From Oligoflexia bacterium (GTDB lineage: Bacteria; Bdellovibrionota; UBA1018; CAIPTA01): a stretch of DNA of 34,433 nucleotides. Location of the stretch: NCBI GenBank assembly GCA_903867855.1, contig CAIPTA010000015.1:1-34433 (forward strand), read 5' to 3'. The notes under the pieces are model-generated. The model was not told the DNA's origin and ran no database searches. It worked only from the letters and a program-made list of their open reading frames with translations. Shown here one piece after another: positions 15,530 through 24,801 of this stretch. Position 1 is the stretch's first letter, and every line of letters begins with the position of its first letter. A program made the translations under genes and the position numbers.

Positions 15530-16561
15530 CTAAACAAAACTACCAAGGCTCTGCAGGATTTTTACCCAGCGATGTTCTGGTGGCACTAGGCGTGCGGGGC
15601 CCATGAGATCAGTGATCGGTGCGCGCATCACGGTGCCGGAGCGATAAACAGTGCATTGTCCCCACGCCCCTTCCATTGCCATGCGTGCGGCTTCCACGCC
15701 CATCGCGAGAGTGAGAAATCGATCCGTAGGAGTGGGCTGCCGCGCTCGCTGTAGATGCCCAAGCACCACATGGCGGGCTTCCCAGCCAGTTTCACTTTCC
15801 AGAAAACGAGCGAGCGACCAAGCAAATCCCCCATAGCGCTCGGCTTGAGGAGCACCTGCCACGTTGAAGGCCACGGAAGCATTTCCATCCTTCGCGTGCG
15901 CTCCTTCGGAAGCAACAATTAATAATCCGCGCTGACCCTCTGCCTGGCGTGCTTTCACAAACTCCACTAATTTTATTTGATCATAGGGACGCTCCGGCAA
16001 AAGCACCACATCTGCATAGGAGGCCATGCCTCCTCCGAGCGCAATCCAACCAGCAGTGCGTCCCATGGCTTCTACCACGATGATTCGGCGATGGGCGTCG
16101 GCAGTGGCGCGTAGAGCATCTACGGCATCTGCCACCACGGAGCAGGCCGTATCGTAGCCGAAGGTAATTTCCGTGCCGCTCAAATCATTATCAATCGTTT
16201 TCGGCACGCCAATCATGCGCACATCTTTTTCAAATGCTTTTAGGCCAGAAAAAGTGCCATCGCCGCCAGCCACAATCACGCCATCCAATCGCAATTTTTT
16301 ATATTTTTCTAGAAATTCTGCTTCGCGGCCCGCAGTGCCTGATTTATTCGAAGTGCCGAGAAAGGTGCCTGCCTGGGAGTGGAGATTTTCAATGTCCCCT
16401 GCGGTGATGGAGCGAGTGCGTTCATTGAAGATACCCTCGAATCCATCTCGAATACCGATCACTTCATGACCCGAGCGTAAAAGTACGCGGCAAGCCGCTT
16501 CGAGAATACCATTTAAACCCGGCGCATCGCCTCCGCCGGTGAGGAGTCCAATTCTATTCAT
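15530..16561 (-). CDS. pfkA: 6-phosphofructokinase (probably ATP-dependent)
   Basis: A 343-residue glycolytic enzyme phosphorylating fructose 6-phosphate. Motifs: TGGGDAPGLN (residues 8-17), GGDGTF (99-104), PKTIDNDL (120-127, with the catalytic Asp), EAMGRTAGWIALGG and VVLGHLQRARQPTPTDR. Gly102 at the position of E. coli Gly104 argues for ATP; pyrophosphate enzymes have Asp there. Lys121, at the position of E. coli Gly124, is the residue of pyrophosphate enzymes; the Gly/Lys combination is known from ATP-dependent actinobacterial PFKs. The start is ATG 16561, where the glycine loop begins correctly; the open frame to 16609 has no ribosome site and spans the promoter. Confidence 0.93.
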   Translation of the reverse strand: MNRIGLLTGGGDAPGLNGILEAACRVLLRSGHEVIGIRDGFEGIFNERTRSITAGDIENLHSQAGTFLGTSNKSGTAGREAEFLEKYKKLRLDGVIVAGGDGTFSGLKAFEKDVRMIGVPKTIDNDLSGTEITFGYDTACSVVADAVDALRATADAHRRIIVVEAMGRTAGWIALGGGMASYADVVLLPERPYDQIKLVEFVKARQAEGQRGLLIVASEGAHAKDGNASVAFNVAGAPQAERYGGFAWSLARFLESETGWEARHVVLGHLQRARQPTPTDRFLTLAMGVEAARMAMEGAWGQCTVYRSGTVMRAPITDLMGPARLVPPEHRWVKILQSLGSFV

Positions 16562-16596
16562 CTCAGAATTGTAGTGAAGCTTGTAGGCCGATACAA
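16562..16596 (-). promoter_or_regulatory. pfkA promoter, predicted leaderless
   Basis: On the minus strand TTGTAT (16596-16591) and TACAAT (16573-16568) are separated by 17 bp, and six bases lie between the -10 box and the pfkA ATG. No Shine-Dalgarno is present. Confidence 0.55.
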
Positions 16597-16713
16597 GGAG
16601 ACCAGTCAATTTAACGCAATGCGATAACTACCTTGGTTTTTTATCCGCCAACCGGTAATTTTCCTAGAGTTCTGGCTCCGGCTTGCTATCATAAAAACCG
16701 GTTCGAGGTGGGT

Positions 16714-19700
16714 TTGCGGAAATATCGTTTACTACAATTTGGCATCCAAGTTTCGCTCTGCCTTTCGCTCGCAGCTTGCGGTGGCAAGTTCAGTCGTATT
16801 TTTTCGAGCGATTCCACCACTGTTACCTTCACCCATTCCCGAGATGCCACTAATAAACTCCAGCATGCTGCCTATCAGGCGCAAGCGGGTGGAGTAATTG
16901 TTTGGGGCAGTTCCGGCACCAATAAAATTTCCTTCGTTTTGCCGAATGATACGCCGGCGGTGCCAAAATCACTTTCTCTCGCTAACGGCACCTGGGCATT
17001 CTACAGCATCGGCTGGGCGGGCAATTCCAACTCTGATCCCATGAAAGGGAATGTTCGTTGCGGAACCACGAGCGCCAGCCTCACCGGATCGGCAACAGCG
17101 GTGAATCTCACGCTCGCGCAGGACTGCCAAAGCGGAATGAATGGCTTTTTTGGACCTGCCGCTTACCTAGGCACCAGTCCGCTCACACCAATTCCACTAA
17201 CCCTCTTGAGCTGTGGCTCTTTCGCTCCTAAAACTAGCGGATTTACAAACTGCGATACAGATATTGGTGATCTAAAATCCTATACAGTTTCTGTGGGCGT
17301 AGTTGATCCAAGCATAGGTGGCAGCTCCGATGCCAATCCCACTCTCTGGACATCTTCTTGCCAAATCCATTCTGGAACGCCACTTTCTCAAACCACCACT
17401 AGCCTCGAGATTCCTGTGGGCGATGGAAGTCACGGCCCCATTACAATTATCAATGGATACATGAACAGCACTTGCACGGGGGCGCCCGCGCAATTCATCT
17501 TTCAAAATGGATTGGCTGGTTCAGAAGTAGCGGGAAATGGTAAAATTTCCTCAAGCGGCGGACAAACCTTAGTTTACTTGGTGCACGCAGCTCCAACGAT
17601 CAGTGGCACCATACCGGCCACGATCTCTGCCAACACTGCCGCGAGCTTCGTCGTAAGCGGAAATAATTTTTCTACAGGTTCTCCCCCAACTGCCACACTT
17701 GGATCCGCAAGCTGCACTGTGCAGGTGATCGATAGTCAGAGCTTCATTTGCACGCTTCCCGTTGGTGGCCTCACTCCTGGCTCCTATTCACTCATTGTAA
17801 CCAACCCGAATGGCTTAAATGCCACCCTCGCGAGCGTAAGTGTGGGAAGTGGAGCAGCGCCGGTGCTCTCCTCTATTTTTCCTGGAACGGAATCCTATAG
17901 CGCTGGTGGCCCCTTCATGGTAACCGGAACTAACTTTATTTCTGGTGCCATCGTTTATATCGGCACCACGATGTGCTCAAGCGTTACTTTTGTAAATTCC
18001 ACGGAGCTGGATTGCGTTGTGCCATCCGGTCTTCCTACAAAAAATTATGCTGTCACAGTGGTGAATCCAAGTGGTCTAGGCAGCGTATCTACGCAACTTT
18101 TAAATATCAGCGGAGATATTGCTCCTTCAATTAGCGCCATTTCGCCGATGACAGTTCCAGAGACAGACACTGCGATTACCATCAGCGGAAGTAATTTCGT
18201 TGCGGGCGCCTCCGTCACTGTTGGGGGAGCAAATTGTAATATCACTAACCTCAGTTCTAGTTCCATCACCTGCAATGCACCTTCAGGATCCTTGGCTCCT
18301 GCGATGTACACAGTAATTGTTACCAATCCCGATGGCCTTGTTGACCTGCATAACCTCAACGTGACCGCGGATATGGCGCCTTCGCTTTCCAATATTTCCC
18401 CAGTCGCCGGCCATGCTGGAAGCTCTACTACAATCGTACTCAGTGGAACCAATTTCTCCGATACGAATGGTGCCAATTTTGCGATCACCGTTGGCGGACA
18501 AGCCTGCGGACTCGCAAGCTCTGTGAGCAGCACAAGTGTTAGTTGTTATACTTCAAGCTCGTTAACCGCTGGAACCTACCAAGTAGTGCTCACCAATGGC
18601 GATGGTTTACAAACTACGGAAAGTGTTCAATTCACCACCACGAATGATGCGATCCCCACAATCTCGCAAGTTTCCCCGTCTGCTATTTCCAGCGTAGCAA
18701 CAGTGCCTGCCGCTACGATCACCATCACAGGATCTGGCTTCCTACCCACCGCGCAAGTATTTGTGAACGGCAGTGTTTGCGGTGGCGTTGCAATAACGAA
18801 TAGTGGAACCACCATTACTTGCACGGCTCCAACGGGTCTTTCTACGGGCAGCTATCCCGTGAAAGTATTAAATGGCGACGGACAAGTGGTTCAATCGGGC
18901 ACCATTGCCGTAACCACGGATATTGCTCCAACAATTAGTGATACCTTCCCCACCGCGGGCACACAGTTCATGGGAACTCACATCACCGTTCATGGCAGCG
19001 GATTCGCTCCGAGCGGCGCCTTAGCAGTGTTCATTGGTGGCAGCCCCTGCGCAAACCTGAACTACATCAGCCCCACCGCTTTAGAATGTGATACTCCGAG
19101 TCTGTCCGCTGGCACCTACGATGTTGTGGTGAGAAATGCGGATAGCGTAGAAACCACTCAGTCGGTGCAGTTCACTTACTCCACGAACGCGGCTCCCTCT
19201 TTTACCGCAGCTACACCGAGCACGATTTCCCAATATGCCACTTCGCCTCTCACGGAAATCACCATAACGGGCTCAAACTTCCTTGCCGGCGCACAGGTGT
19301 ATATTGGCGGCAACATGTGCGGCAGCGTAAACGTGGTGGATGCCAATACGATCACTTGCACGGCTCCGATTGGAATGTCTCCCGGCAATCAAAATATTAA
19401 TATTTTAGCGGCCGATAATCAGGTTGCCTTTAGCCCAGCCGGCTATATGACTGTTACGAGCGATGTCGCTCCAACGGTGAGCTCTGCTACGCCAACCACC
19501 ATGGCGAGTGGTGTTGCCACCAGTATTTCTATCTTCGGAACAGATTTTGTGTCTGGTGCCTCTGTAACAATCGGCTCCTATTCCTGCAATAGTGTGAGCG
19601 TTGTAAGCAGCACAGCGATAACCTGCACCGCCCCTGGCAGCATCCCAGTAAGCACCTTGCCGATTGTAGTTACAAATCCTGATGGACTAGAATCTACGCA

Positions 19701-21837
19701 AACTTTGAATTTCAATATATCCGGCGATCCTGCTCCCACCATTGCCAGTTTCTTGCCCATTGCAATTCCCCCCACGGGTACCGCTCCAGCCACCACGATT
19801 ACCATCAACGGATCCAACTTCACGAGTACTCCTACTGTGATGATTGGTAGCTCCTATGTTTGTGGTGGAGCTAGTGTGAGCAATGCTGGCTCCACCATCA
19901 CCTGTACCGCGCCAGGAAGCATCCCCGTTGGAACCTATTCTTTAGAGGTAATTAATCCTGACGGTGAAACAGTGACAGCTGGTGGAACGATCAGTGTAGT
20001 AAATGATTCTCCGCCCACTGTTACTTCGATTTTCCCAACGGCAGGCGCCTATGGTGTTCCAACAGCTATAGAGATAAATGGCTCAGGCTTTGTAAGCGGT
20101 GCAACTGTTCAAGTTGGCGGAGTAACTTGTACTAGTGTCGCCTATGTTAATAGCACCCAACTCACCTGTATGACCTCAGGTAGCCTTGCCATTGGTGGCT
20201 ATAATGTGGAAGTAACCAACCCAGATTATTTACAGTCTCCCCAGGTAGTACCATTCTCAGTTTCGGGCAGCGCGTCTCCCAATCTTACACTCGTAGCCCC
20301 GAGCACGATTCCCTTAGGCAGTAACCCTCAGATCACCATCACTGGAACAAACCTCTCCGCCGGTGGAATCAGCGTAAACTTAGTATCAGGTGGTGGAAAC
20401 TATACTTGCAGCTCGCCCACAGTGTCTAACGGTGGAACCATTATCACTTGCACTCCCCCAGGAAGTCTCGCTTCAAATACTTATAATGTTACGGTGATCA
20501 ACAGTGATGGCCAAGCGGCCAGCAACCTACATTTATTCGTGGATAATTCATTTGGCAGTGGCGCAGATGGTAGCCCATCCATGATCACTTCGAGCATAGC
20601 AAGCTCTGCCATGCTGAATGGACGAACAATTTCCGCCAACCGAAATATAAACAATATTTCCTCAATTTCTGCCAGTGCAACACAGGATCTAGTACTGAAC
20701 GGTCCACCAATTGCAGCTGCCGATTTCAGCGTTGGAGACGAAGTAGCGTGGCACGTTACCGCAGCGGCTACCGGCGCCTGTGAAAGCTCTGCAGGCTCGC
20801 TACACGCAGGAAAATTTGGATTTGCTCACATCACCAACATAGACTATTCCGGAAACGGCACCATCACGATTGATGCTCCGATCACAAATATTCCTAATAA
20901 TAGTGGCGCCACTGGAATCGCGGCCACCGTTCGCACCGCCGGTTCTAGCTTCTGTGTGATTCAAGTGCTTCGCGTGCCGAACTTCCAAAATCTCTCTGTG
21001 CAGGGGGGAGTGTCTTCTGATACCGCCATCTCTCCAAGCAACTATGATATGTCGCAAGGTATGGGTGGAATTGTAATGATGCGAGTTGCGGGCACACTTT
21101 CCGCTACAACTGCAGGCTCAGGCAATGTGACCTTCGCTGCTGATGGCGCGGGCTTTGCGGGAGGCGCATGCACAGGCACGTGCAATGGAGCCTTTGGCGA
21201 CGGCATCAAGGGTATAGCAGTAGGTTCAGCAGATACCGGCGGTGATGGCGGCTTCGCTACCAGCGGAGCGGGCGGCGGCGGCAATGGTGGCAGCGGTGGA
21301 GCTGGCGGCAATGGAGCTGGCGGTGGCCAAAGCAATAGCTATGGAACTTGTAAACCAAGCGCTGGCTGCGCATCTCTGGGTGGCGGCGGAGGTGCCGGCT
21401 ATAATAGCTCCTCCACAGCACATGGCGCGAGTGGTGGTGGTATCGTTCTTGTTTATGCGAATAATGTAACGAGCACATCCCCCCTACTCCGGGTGCAATC
21501 CTATGGTGGAACAACCGGTGGCGCCGATACCAGCTCTCCGGGTGGAGGCGCGGGTGGAACCGCACTGATCCAAATGAAGACCAATTCAATTAATAATCTT
21601 TATATGAGCACTTCCGGCACGGCAGCATCTGCTGGTTCTTACGGCGGCGGCGGCGGTGGTGGTGGCGTTACCGAAGCAAAGTACTGCAGCAGCACTGTTC
21701 CTAACTTCGATTCTGGCTCAGGCTCACCAGCTGCTCAACCAGGAATGGGTGGCACGGGTACCTATGCTGGAAGTAATGGATCGGCCGGGATTGTTAGCAA
21801 TATGAGCCTCGTCTCCGGGCTTGAGTATTGCCCCTAA
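16714..21837 (+). CDS. Giant lipoprotein with 11 IPT/TIG repeats and a Gly-rich C-terminal domain
   Basis: About 1,707 residues. A lipoprotein signal (n-region RKYR, lipobox LSLAAC) predicts membrane anchoring, probably on the outer surface. After an N-terminal beta domain of some 290 residues come eleven IPT/TIG immunoglobulin-like repeats, starting near bases 17590, 17857, 18121, 18376, 18652, 18925, 19192, 19468, 19732, 20011 and 20275. Each has an APTIS..PT opening, a GSNF turn, a Cys pair 10-14 apart and a final VTNPDG. From about 20560 a distinct domain ends in Gly-rich runs, like the C-terminal region of Myxococcus AgmC-type surface proteins. Such repeats usually build adhesin stalks, so attachment is a reasonable but unproven role. 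The start is TTG 16714 behind GAGG; GTG 16708 is an alternative. Confidence 0.85.
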   Translation: MRKYRLLQFGIQVSLCLSLAACGGKFSRIFSSDSTTVTFTHSRDATNKLQHAAYQAQAGGVIVWGSSGTNKISFVLPNDTPAVPKSLSLANGTWAFYSIGWAGNSNSDPMKGNVRCGTTSASLTGSATAVNLTLAQDCQSGMNGFFGPAAYLGTSPLTPIPLTLLSCGSFAPKTSGFTNCDTDIGDLKSYTVSVGVVDPSIGGSSDANPTLWTSSCQIHSGTPLSQTTTSLEIPVGDGSHGPITIINGYMNSTCTGAPAQFIFQNGLAGSEVAGNGKISSSGGQTLVYLVHAAPTISGTIPATISANTAASFVVSGNNFSTGSPPTATLGSASCTVQVIDSQSFICTLPVGGLTPGSYSLIVTNPNGLNATLASVSVGSGAAPVLSSIFPGTESYSAGGPFMVTGTNFISGAIVYIGTTMCSSVTFVNSTELDCVVPSGLPTKNYAVTVVNPSGLGSVSTQLLNISGDIAPSISAISPMTVPETDTAITISGSNFVAGASVTVGGANCNITNLSSSSITCNAPSGSLAPAMYTVIVTNPDGLVDLHNLNVTADMAPSLSNISPVAGHAGSSTTIVLSGTNFSDTNGANFAITVGGQACGLASSVSSTSVSCYTSSSLTAGTYQVVLTNGDGLQTTESVQFTTTNDAIPTISQVSPSAISSVATVPAATITITGSGFLPTAQVFVNGSVCGGVAITNSGTTITCTAPTGLSTGSYPVKVLNGDGQVVQSGTIAVTTDIAPTISDTFPTAGTQFMGTHITVHGSGFAPSGALAVFIGGSPCANLNYISPTALECDTPSLSAGTYDVVVRNADSVETTQSVQFTYSTNAAPSFTAATPSTISQYATSPLTEITITGSNFLAGAQVYIGGNMCGSVNVVDANTITCTAPIGMSPGNQNINILAADNQVAFSPAGYMTVTSDVAPTVSSATPTTMASGVATSISIFGTDFVSGASVTIGSYSCNSVSVVSSTAITCTAPGSIPVSTLPIVVTNPDGLESTQTLNFNISGDPAPTIASFLPIAIPPTGTAPATTITINGSNFTSTPTVMIGSSYVCGGASVSNAGSTITCTAPGSIPVGTYSLEVINPDGETVTAGGTISVVNDSPPTVTSIFPTAGAYGVPTAIEINGSGFVSGATVQVGGVTCTSVAYVNSTQLTCMTSGSLAIGGYNVEVTNPDYLQSPQVVPFSVSGSASPNLTLVAPSTIPLGSNPQITITGTNLSAGGISVNLVSGGGNYTCSSPTVSNGGTIITCTPPGSLASNTYNVTVINSDGQAASNLHLFVDNSFGSGADGSPSMITSSIASSAMLNGRTISANRNINNISSISASATQDLVLNGPPIAAADFSVGDEVAWHVTAAATGACESSAGSLHAGKFGFAHITNIDYSGNGTITIDAPITNIPNNSGATGIAATVRTAGSSFCVIQVLRVPNFQNLSVQGGVSSDTAISPSNYDMSQGMGGIVMMRVAGTLSATTAGSGNVTFAADGAGFAGGACTGTCNGAFGDGIKGIAVGSADTGGDGGFATSGAGGGGNGGSGGAGGNGAGGGQSNSYGTCKPSAGCASLGGGGGAGYNSSSTAHGASGGGIVLVYANNVTSTSPLLRVQSYGGTTGGADTSSPGGGAGGTALIQMKTNSINNLYMSTSGTAASAGSYGGGGGGGGVTEAKYCSSTVPNFDSGSGSPAAQPGMGGTGTYAGSNGSAGIVSNMSLVSGLEYCP
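17590..20550 (+). repeat. Eleven diverged tandem coding repeats (255-279 bp each)
   Basis: The IPT/TIG units of the giant lipoprotein. Unit length varies from 255 to 279 bp. DNA identity between units is low while the protein motif (GSNF, Cys pair, PDG) is held, so this is an old array and not a recent expansion. Confidence 0.8.
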
Positions 21838-21916
21838 TCACAGCGCATTGCCTGACTGATTTAGAATTAACTATGGTCTGCTCCATATCCGCCTATACTT
21901 AAAAATAGAGGTGCGT

Positions 21917-22432
21917 ATGGTGCGTGCATTACTATTACTTTTTTTATTAAGTACTCCCGCCTACGCGAGAATCTTTCTTGAGCCCGAAGCGGGCTACGAG
22001 GTGGGAAAGTATTCCAAGACCATCACTACTCTCGGCGTGCTAAGCACATCCACCGATAATACGGCGCATGGGTTTGATTATGGCGCCAAGCTAGGCTACC
22101 GAAAACATTTTCTGCTCATTGGCGGAGAGTACGAAACAAGTAGTCTCTCAGGCTCTCTCATCACGAAAGACGCAAGCGCCTTCGCGGGCTTTGCCTTTTT
22201 ACACTTTCGTATTTGGGGATCCTATATCTTCAGCGCAAAAATCACGGATGGCAGTGGATCAGGCTATAAGGTTGGTTTAGGCACGCCGCTGCTTTACTGG
22301 CTTCGATTGAACGGGGAATACTCTGTGAGAAATTATAATAGCTATTCCGGTACAGCGCTCGCGGCGGGCAGTAGCTACGGCGCCAGCCTGAAATCGGTGA
22401 AAGTAACGCTAAGCTTACCGCTCAATCTCTAG
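21917..22432 (+). CDS. Small outer-membrane beta-barrel candidate
   Basis: A 171-residue protein with a signal peptide (VRALLLLFLLSTPAYA) and alternating polar/hydrophobic strands rich in Gly, Tyr and Ser (EAGYEVGKYSKTITTLG, KLGYRKHFLLIGGEYE, VKVTLSLPLNL), the pattern of an eight-stranded barrel. GAGG at 21908-21911 is five bases before ATG 21917, and TATACT at 21894-21899 is a plausible -10 box. The in-frame GTG at 21911 overlaps the ribosome site and is not used. It follows the giant lipoprotein after 79 bases with its own apparent promoter. Its stop abuts that of the convergent gene. Confidence 0.65.
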   Translation: MVRALLLLFLLSTPAYARIFLEPEAGYEVGKYSKTITTLGVLSTSTDNTAHGFDYGAKLGYRKHFLLIGGEYETSSLSGSLITKDASAFAGFAFLHFRIWGSYIFSAKITDGSGSGYKVGLGTPLLYWLRLNGEYSVRNYNSYSGTALAAGSSYGASLKSVKVTLSLPLNL

Positions 22433-23770
22433 TTAGTAGCCCGTATTGCTTACATTGATAATTCCGTGAAGAACAACATCATCCTCGGAATCTTCATCCA
22501 CCACATCATTTTCTATTTCGAAACCATATTGCCCAATTGACGCGAAACTAAAATTTGCGCTCTCCCCTGGGTTGAGTCCTACATGCCGAGTGGCGAAAAT
22601 TTTTCCAGGCCCCTTCATTTTGAAGCGAATATAGAATTTCGAAAGATTTCTGAGTGTAATTCCTCTCGCACCGGATACTTCTAAGCCCGGCAAATTCACA
22701 TCACAATTCGAATCATCGGTACATTGAAATTGTTCATCCGTGACCGCGATGATCTGCGTGGGCGGTATTGCAGCCTCTGGTGCATCATGGCTAGCCATGG
22801 AGGTCTGCAAGGAGAAATCATTATCAAACTTACTCCACACTCCATAGTGATCGCTCATCCAAATACCACCGATTGGCGCAGTGAAAATAATCGTGGATTC
22901 ATAGGGGCGCAATCCATGAGCAAAAATATAATCATCTCTTAGGTTCGCGCTGAAGCTCGCTTGCGAAGGCACTTGACCAGCCACTAATGTAAATGGATTA
23001 AACCAAGGTTCAGAGGGAACTTCACAATCGGTGCAACTTGTATCCCCAGGATGGATAGCAGCGAAAGAATCCACAAAACCAGAATCCACAATACCGCTCG
23101 GGCCGCTATCAGCGGGATTAGAATTAAAATCTCCGCCAATAATAACATCCGAATCATTCCAATCGCCACCGGAAGTGGAGATCCATTTCTTTGCATCCTG
23201 CACAATCGCCATCGATTGATCACCGCGATCCATATCATTGCCGCCAAGCAAGTGGGTGGCGTATACATAGAGCGTACGACCATTGGCCTCGGTGAGTTTT
23301 GCAGCCACAGCATAGCTCACGCTGCCAAATTCAATGATCCACTTTTTGCCATCGCCGAACTCAAACGCACTATGAGGCAACTTTACATCGCGCTCTTCTG
23401 ATAAATGTAGCTCACGTTTCGCAAGCACTGCATCGCCATCATAGAAAAGGCCTGGAAAGCCCATATTAATTCTATAGGTAAAATCGTAGCCAAGTGCCTC
23501 AGCGAGAGCCTGGGCAATGTTTTTTCCATCGCGATAATTCCACGATTCTTCCAGAAAAATAATATCGGGTGAATTTTGCTTTGCCCAGTTTACTAGGGCA
23601 TTGAAGCGTAGATCACGAATGGTATAATCGCCATCATCCAGGAGCACTTCGCTATTAAAGTTTAGCTGCAAAACCTTCAGCGGACTCGCCTCCGCTTTGG
23701 GAGCAAGGAAGGAAATAAGCAGGATAAATAAAGGAGATAGAATCTTGGTCACATGGGGAATATATTGCAT
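22433..23770 (-). CDS. Secreted endonuclease/exonuclease/phosphatase-family protein (sphingomyelinase/DNase-I fold)
   Basis: A 445-residue exported protein. After a signal peptide (ILSPLFILLISFLAPKAEA) the EEP fold runs to about residue 320: VLQLNFN with the metal-site Asn, IIFLEESWN with the metal-binding Glu, YATHLLGG, IIGGDFNSNP and the terminal SDHYGVWSKF. Family members are magnesium-dependent phosphodiesterases acting on DNA, RNA or phospholipids (nSMase-like). The last 110 residues form a separate beta domain (RNLSKFYIRFKMKGPGKI) that may bind substrate or surface. A CTDC pair could form a disulfide. The start at ATG 23770 is chosen for the signal peptide; a GTG at 23812 would add 14 residues. 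No clear ribosome site precedes either. Confidence 0.85.
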   Translation of the reverse strand: MQYIPHVTKILSPLFILLISFLAPKAEASPLKVLQLNFNSEVLLDDGDYTIRDLRFNALVNWAKQNSPDIIFLEESWNYRDGKNIAQALAEALGYDFTYRINMGFPGLFYDGDAVLAKRELHLSEERDVKLPHSAFEFGDGKKWIIEFGSVSYAVAAKLTEANGRTLYVYATHLLGGNDMDRGDQSMAIVQDAKKWISTSGGDWNDSDVIIGGDFNSNPADSGPSGIVDSGFVDSFAAIHPGDTSCTDCEVPSEPWFNPFTLVAGQVPSQASFSANLRDDYIFAHGLRPYESTIIFTAPIGGIWMSDHYGVWSKFDNDFSLQTSMASHDAPEAAIPPTQIIAVTDEQFQCTDDSNCDVNLPGLEVSGARGITLRNLSKFYIRFKMKGPGKIFATRHVGLNPGESANFSFASIGQYGFEIENDVVDEDSEDDVVLHGIINVSNTGY

Positions 23771-23847
23771 TTTCAGGTGGATTTCGACCCCAATCGCATC
23801 GACTATTGCCACAGGATATGATTTGCTAAGGAAATCGCGAGTTCGCC

Positions 23848-24801
23848 ATGAAAAATATTTCTACTCCAAAAATAATTTTTACCTTTTTCGCACTATTAAC
23901 CCTCATACCCTGGATATCTTCTGGATTCGCGCTGCTACTCGGCATTCTTTTCGCTATCACGCTAGACAATCCCTTCGCCGCGAATATGAGTAAACTCATT
24001 CAAAACTTACTTTTAGTGGCCATTACTGGGCTCGGTGCTGGGATGAATCTTAAGATTATCGCTCACGTGGGCATGCATGGCCTGCTATATACGATTACGG
24101 GGATCTTTCTCACCATTACTCTCGGCAGCTACCTCGGTAAGCTTCTGAAGGTGGAGGAGAACTGCTCGCGCCTTATCACCATCGGCACGGCCATTTGCGG
24201 AGGCAGTGCAATCGCCGCATTCTCGCCAGTGATCAAGGCCAAGCCGCATGAACTTTCTGTAGCACTAGGCACTGTTTTCATGCTCAATGCGGCTGCTCTA
24301 TTTCTTTTTCCCTGGATTGGTCATCACTTACTGTTAAGCGAAGCGCAGTTTGGACTCTGGAGTGCCCTAGCCATTCACGATACGAGTTCCGTTGTTGGGG
24401 CTACTCTTTCCTACGGGCATCAGGCTCTCGAAATCGGTACTACCGTTAAGCTCGCCCGCGCAATGTGGATCATGCCGCTTTGCCTTGGAATGACACTCTA
24501 TCTCAACAAGAAAAATTCACCCGCAAGCAGCGCAAGTAAAGTGAAGTTCCCCTGGTATATCGTAGGTTTTCTCAGCACCGCTGCGCTAGTTACTTGGATT
24601 CCCGCCCTCACAGAGGCCGGACACACTCTCGATCACTTGGCAAAAAGATTAATGGTATTTACGCTATTCCTGATCGGATCCAATCTCAATCGCGCCACTA
24701 TCCGAAGCGTCGGCCTGCAGCCCTTTCTCCAAGGAATTACCCTCTGGATACTCGTAGCTAGCAGTTCTCTTGCGGTGATTTATTTTGGGATAATTACTTA
24801 G
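23848..24801 (+). CDS. YeiH-family inner-membrane transporter (putative sulfate exporter)
   Basis: A 317-residue protein with about ten membrane helices. It matches the YeiH/UPF0324 family through ITGLGAGMNLK, the conserved ITIGTAICGGSAIAAFSPVIKA and the HDTSSVVGA block. The family is annotated as sulfate or organosulfonate export, with thin experimental support. A possible -10 (TATGAT, 23817-23822) and an AAGGAA 14 bases from the ATG precede it. The last 138 bases are also read on the other strand as the C-terminus of the alpha/beta hydrolase at 24664, a long convergent overlap. Confidence 0.85.
   Translation: MKNISTPKIIFTFFALLTLIPWISSGFALLLGILFAITLDNPFAANMSKLIQNLLLVAITGLGAGMNLKIIAHVGMHGLLYTITGIFLTITLGSYLGKLLKVEENCSRLITIGTAICGGSAIAAFSPVIKAKPHELSVALGTVFMLNAAALFLFPWIGHHLLLSEAQFGLWSALAIHDTSSVVGATLSYGHQALEIGTTVKLARAMWIMPLCLGMTLYLNKKNSPASSASKVKFPWYIVGFLSTAALVTWIPALTEAGHTLDHLAKRLMVFTLFLIGSNLNRATIRSVGLQPFLQGITLWILVASSSLAVIYFGIIT

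Noticed and set aside
16667..16676. GAGTTCTGGC upstream of the giant lipoprotein, resembling part of the 17-bp repeat
   Set aside because: Only ten bases match, with no flanking similarity or recombinase; expected by chance at this length.
17590..20550. Possible CRISPR or satellite array
   Set aside because: The periodicity is 255-279 bp, lies inside one open frame and encodes diverged IPT/TIG domains.
21042..21589. Several minus-strand open frames rich in Pro, Ala and His
   Set aside because: Shadows of the GGN-rich codons of the Gly-rich domain on the plus strand.
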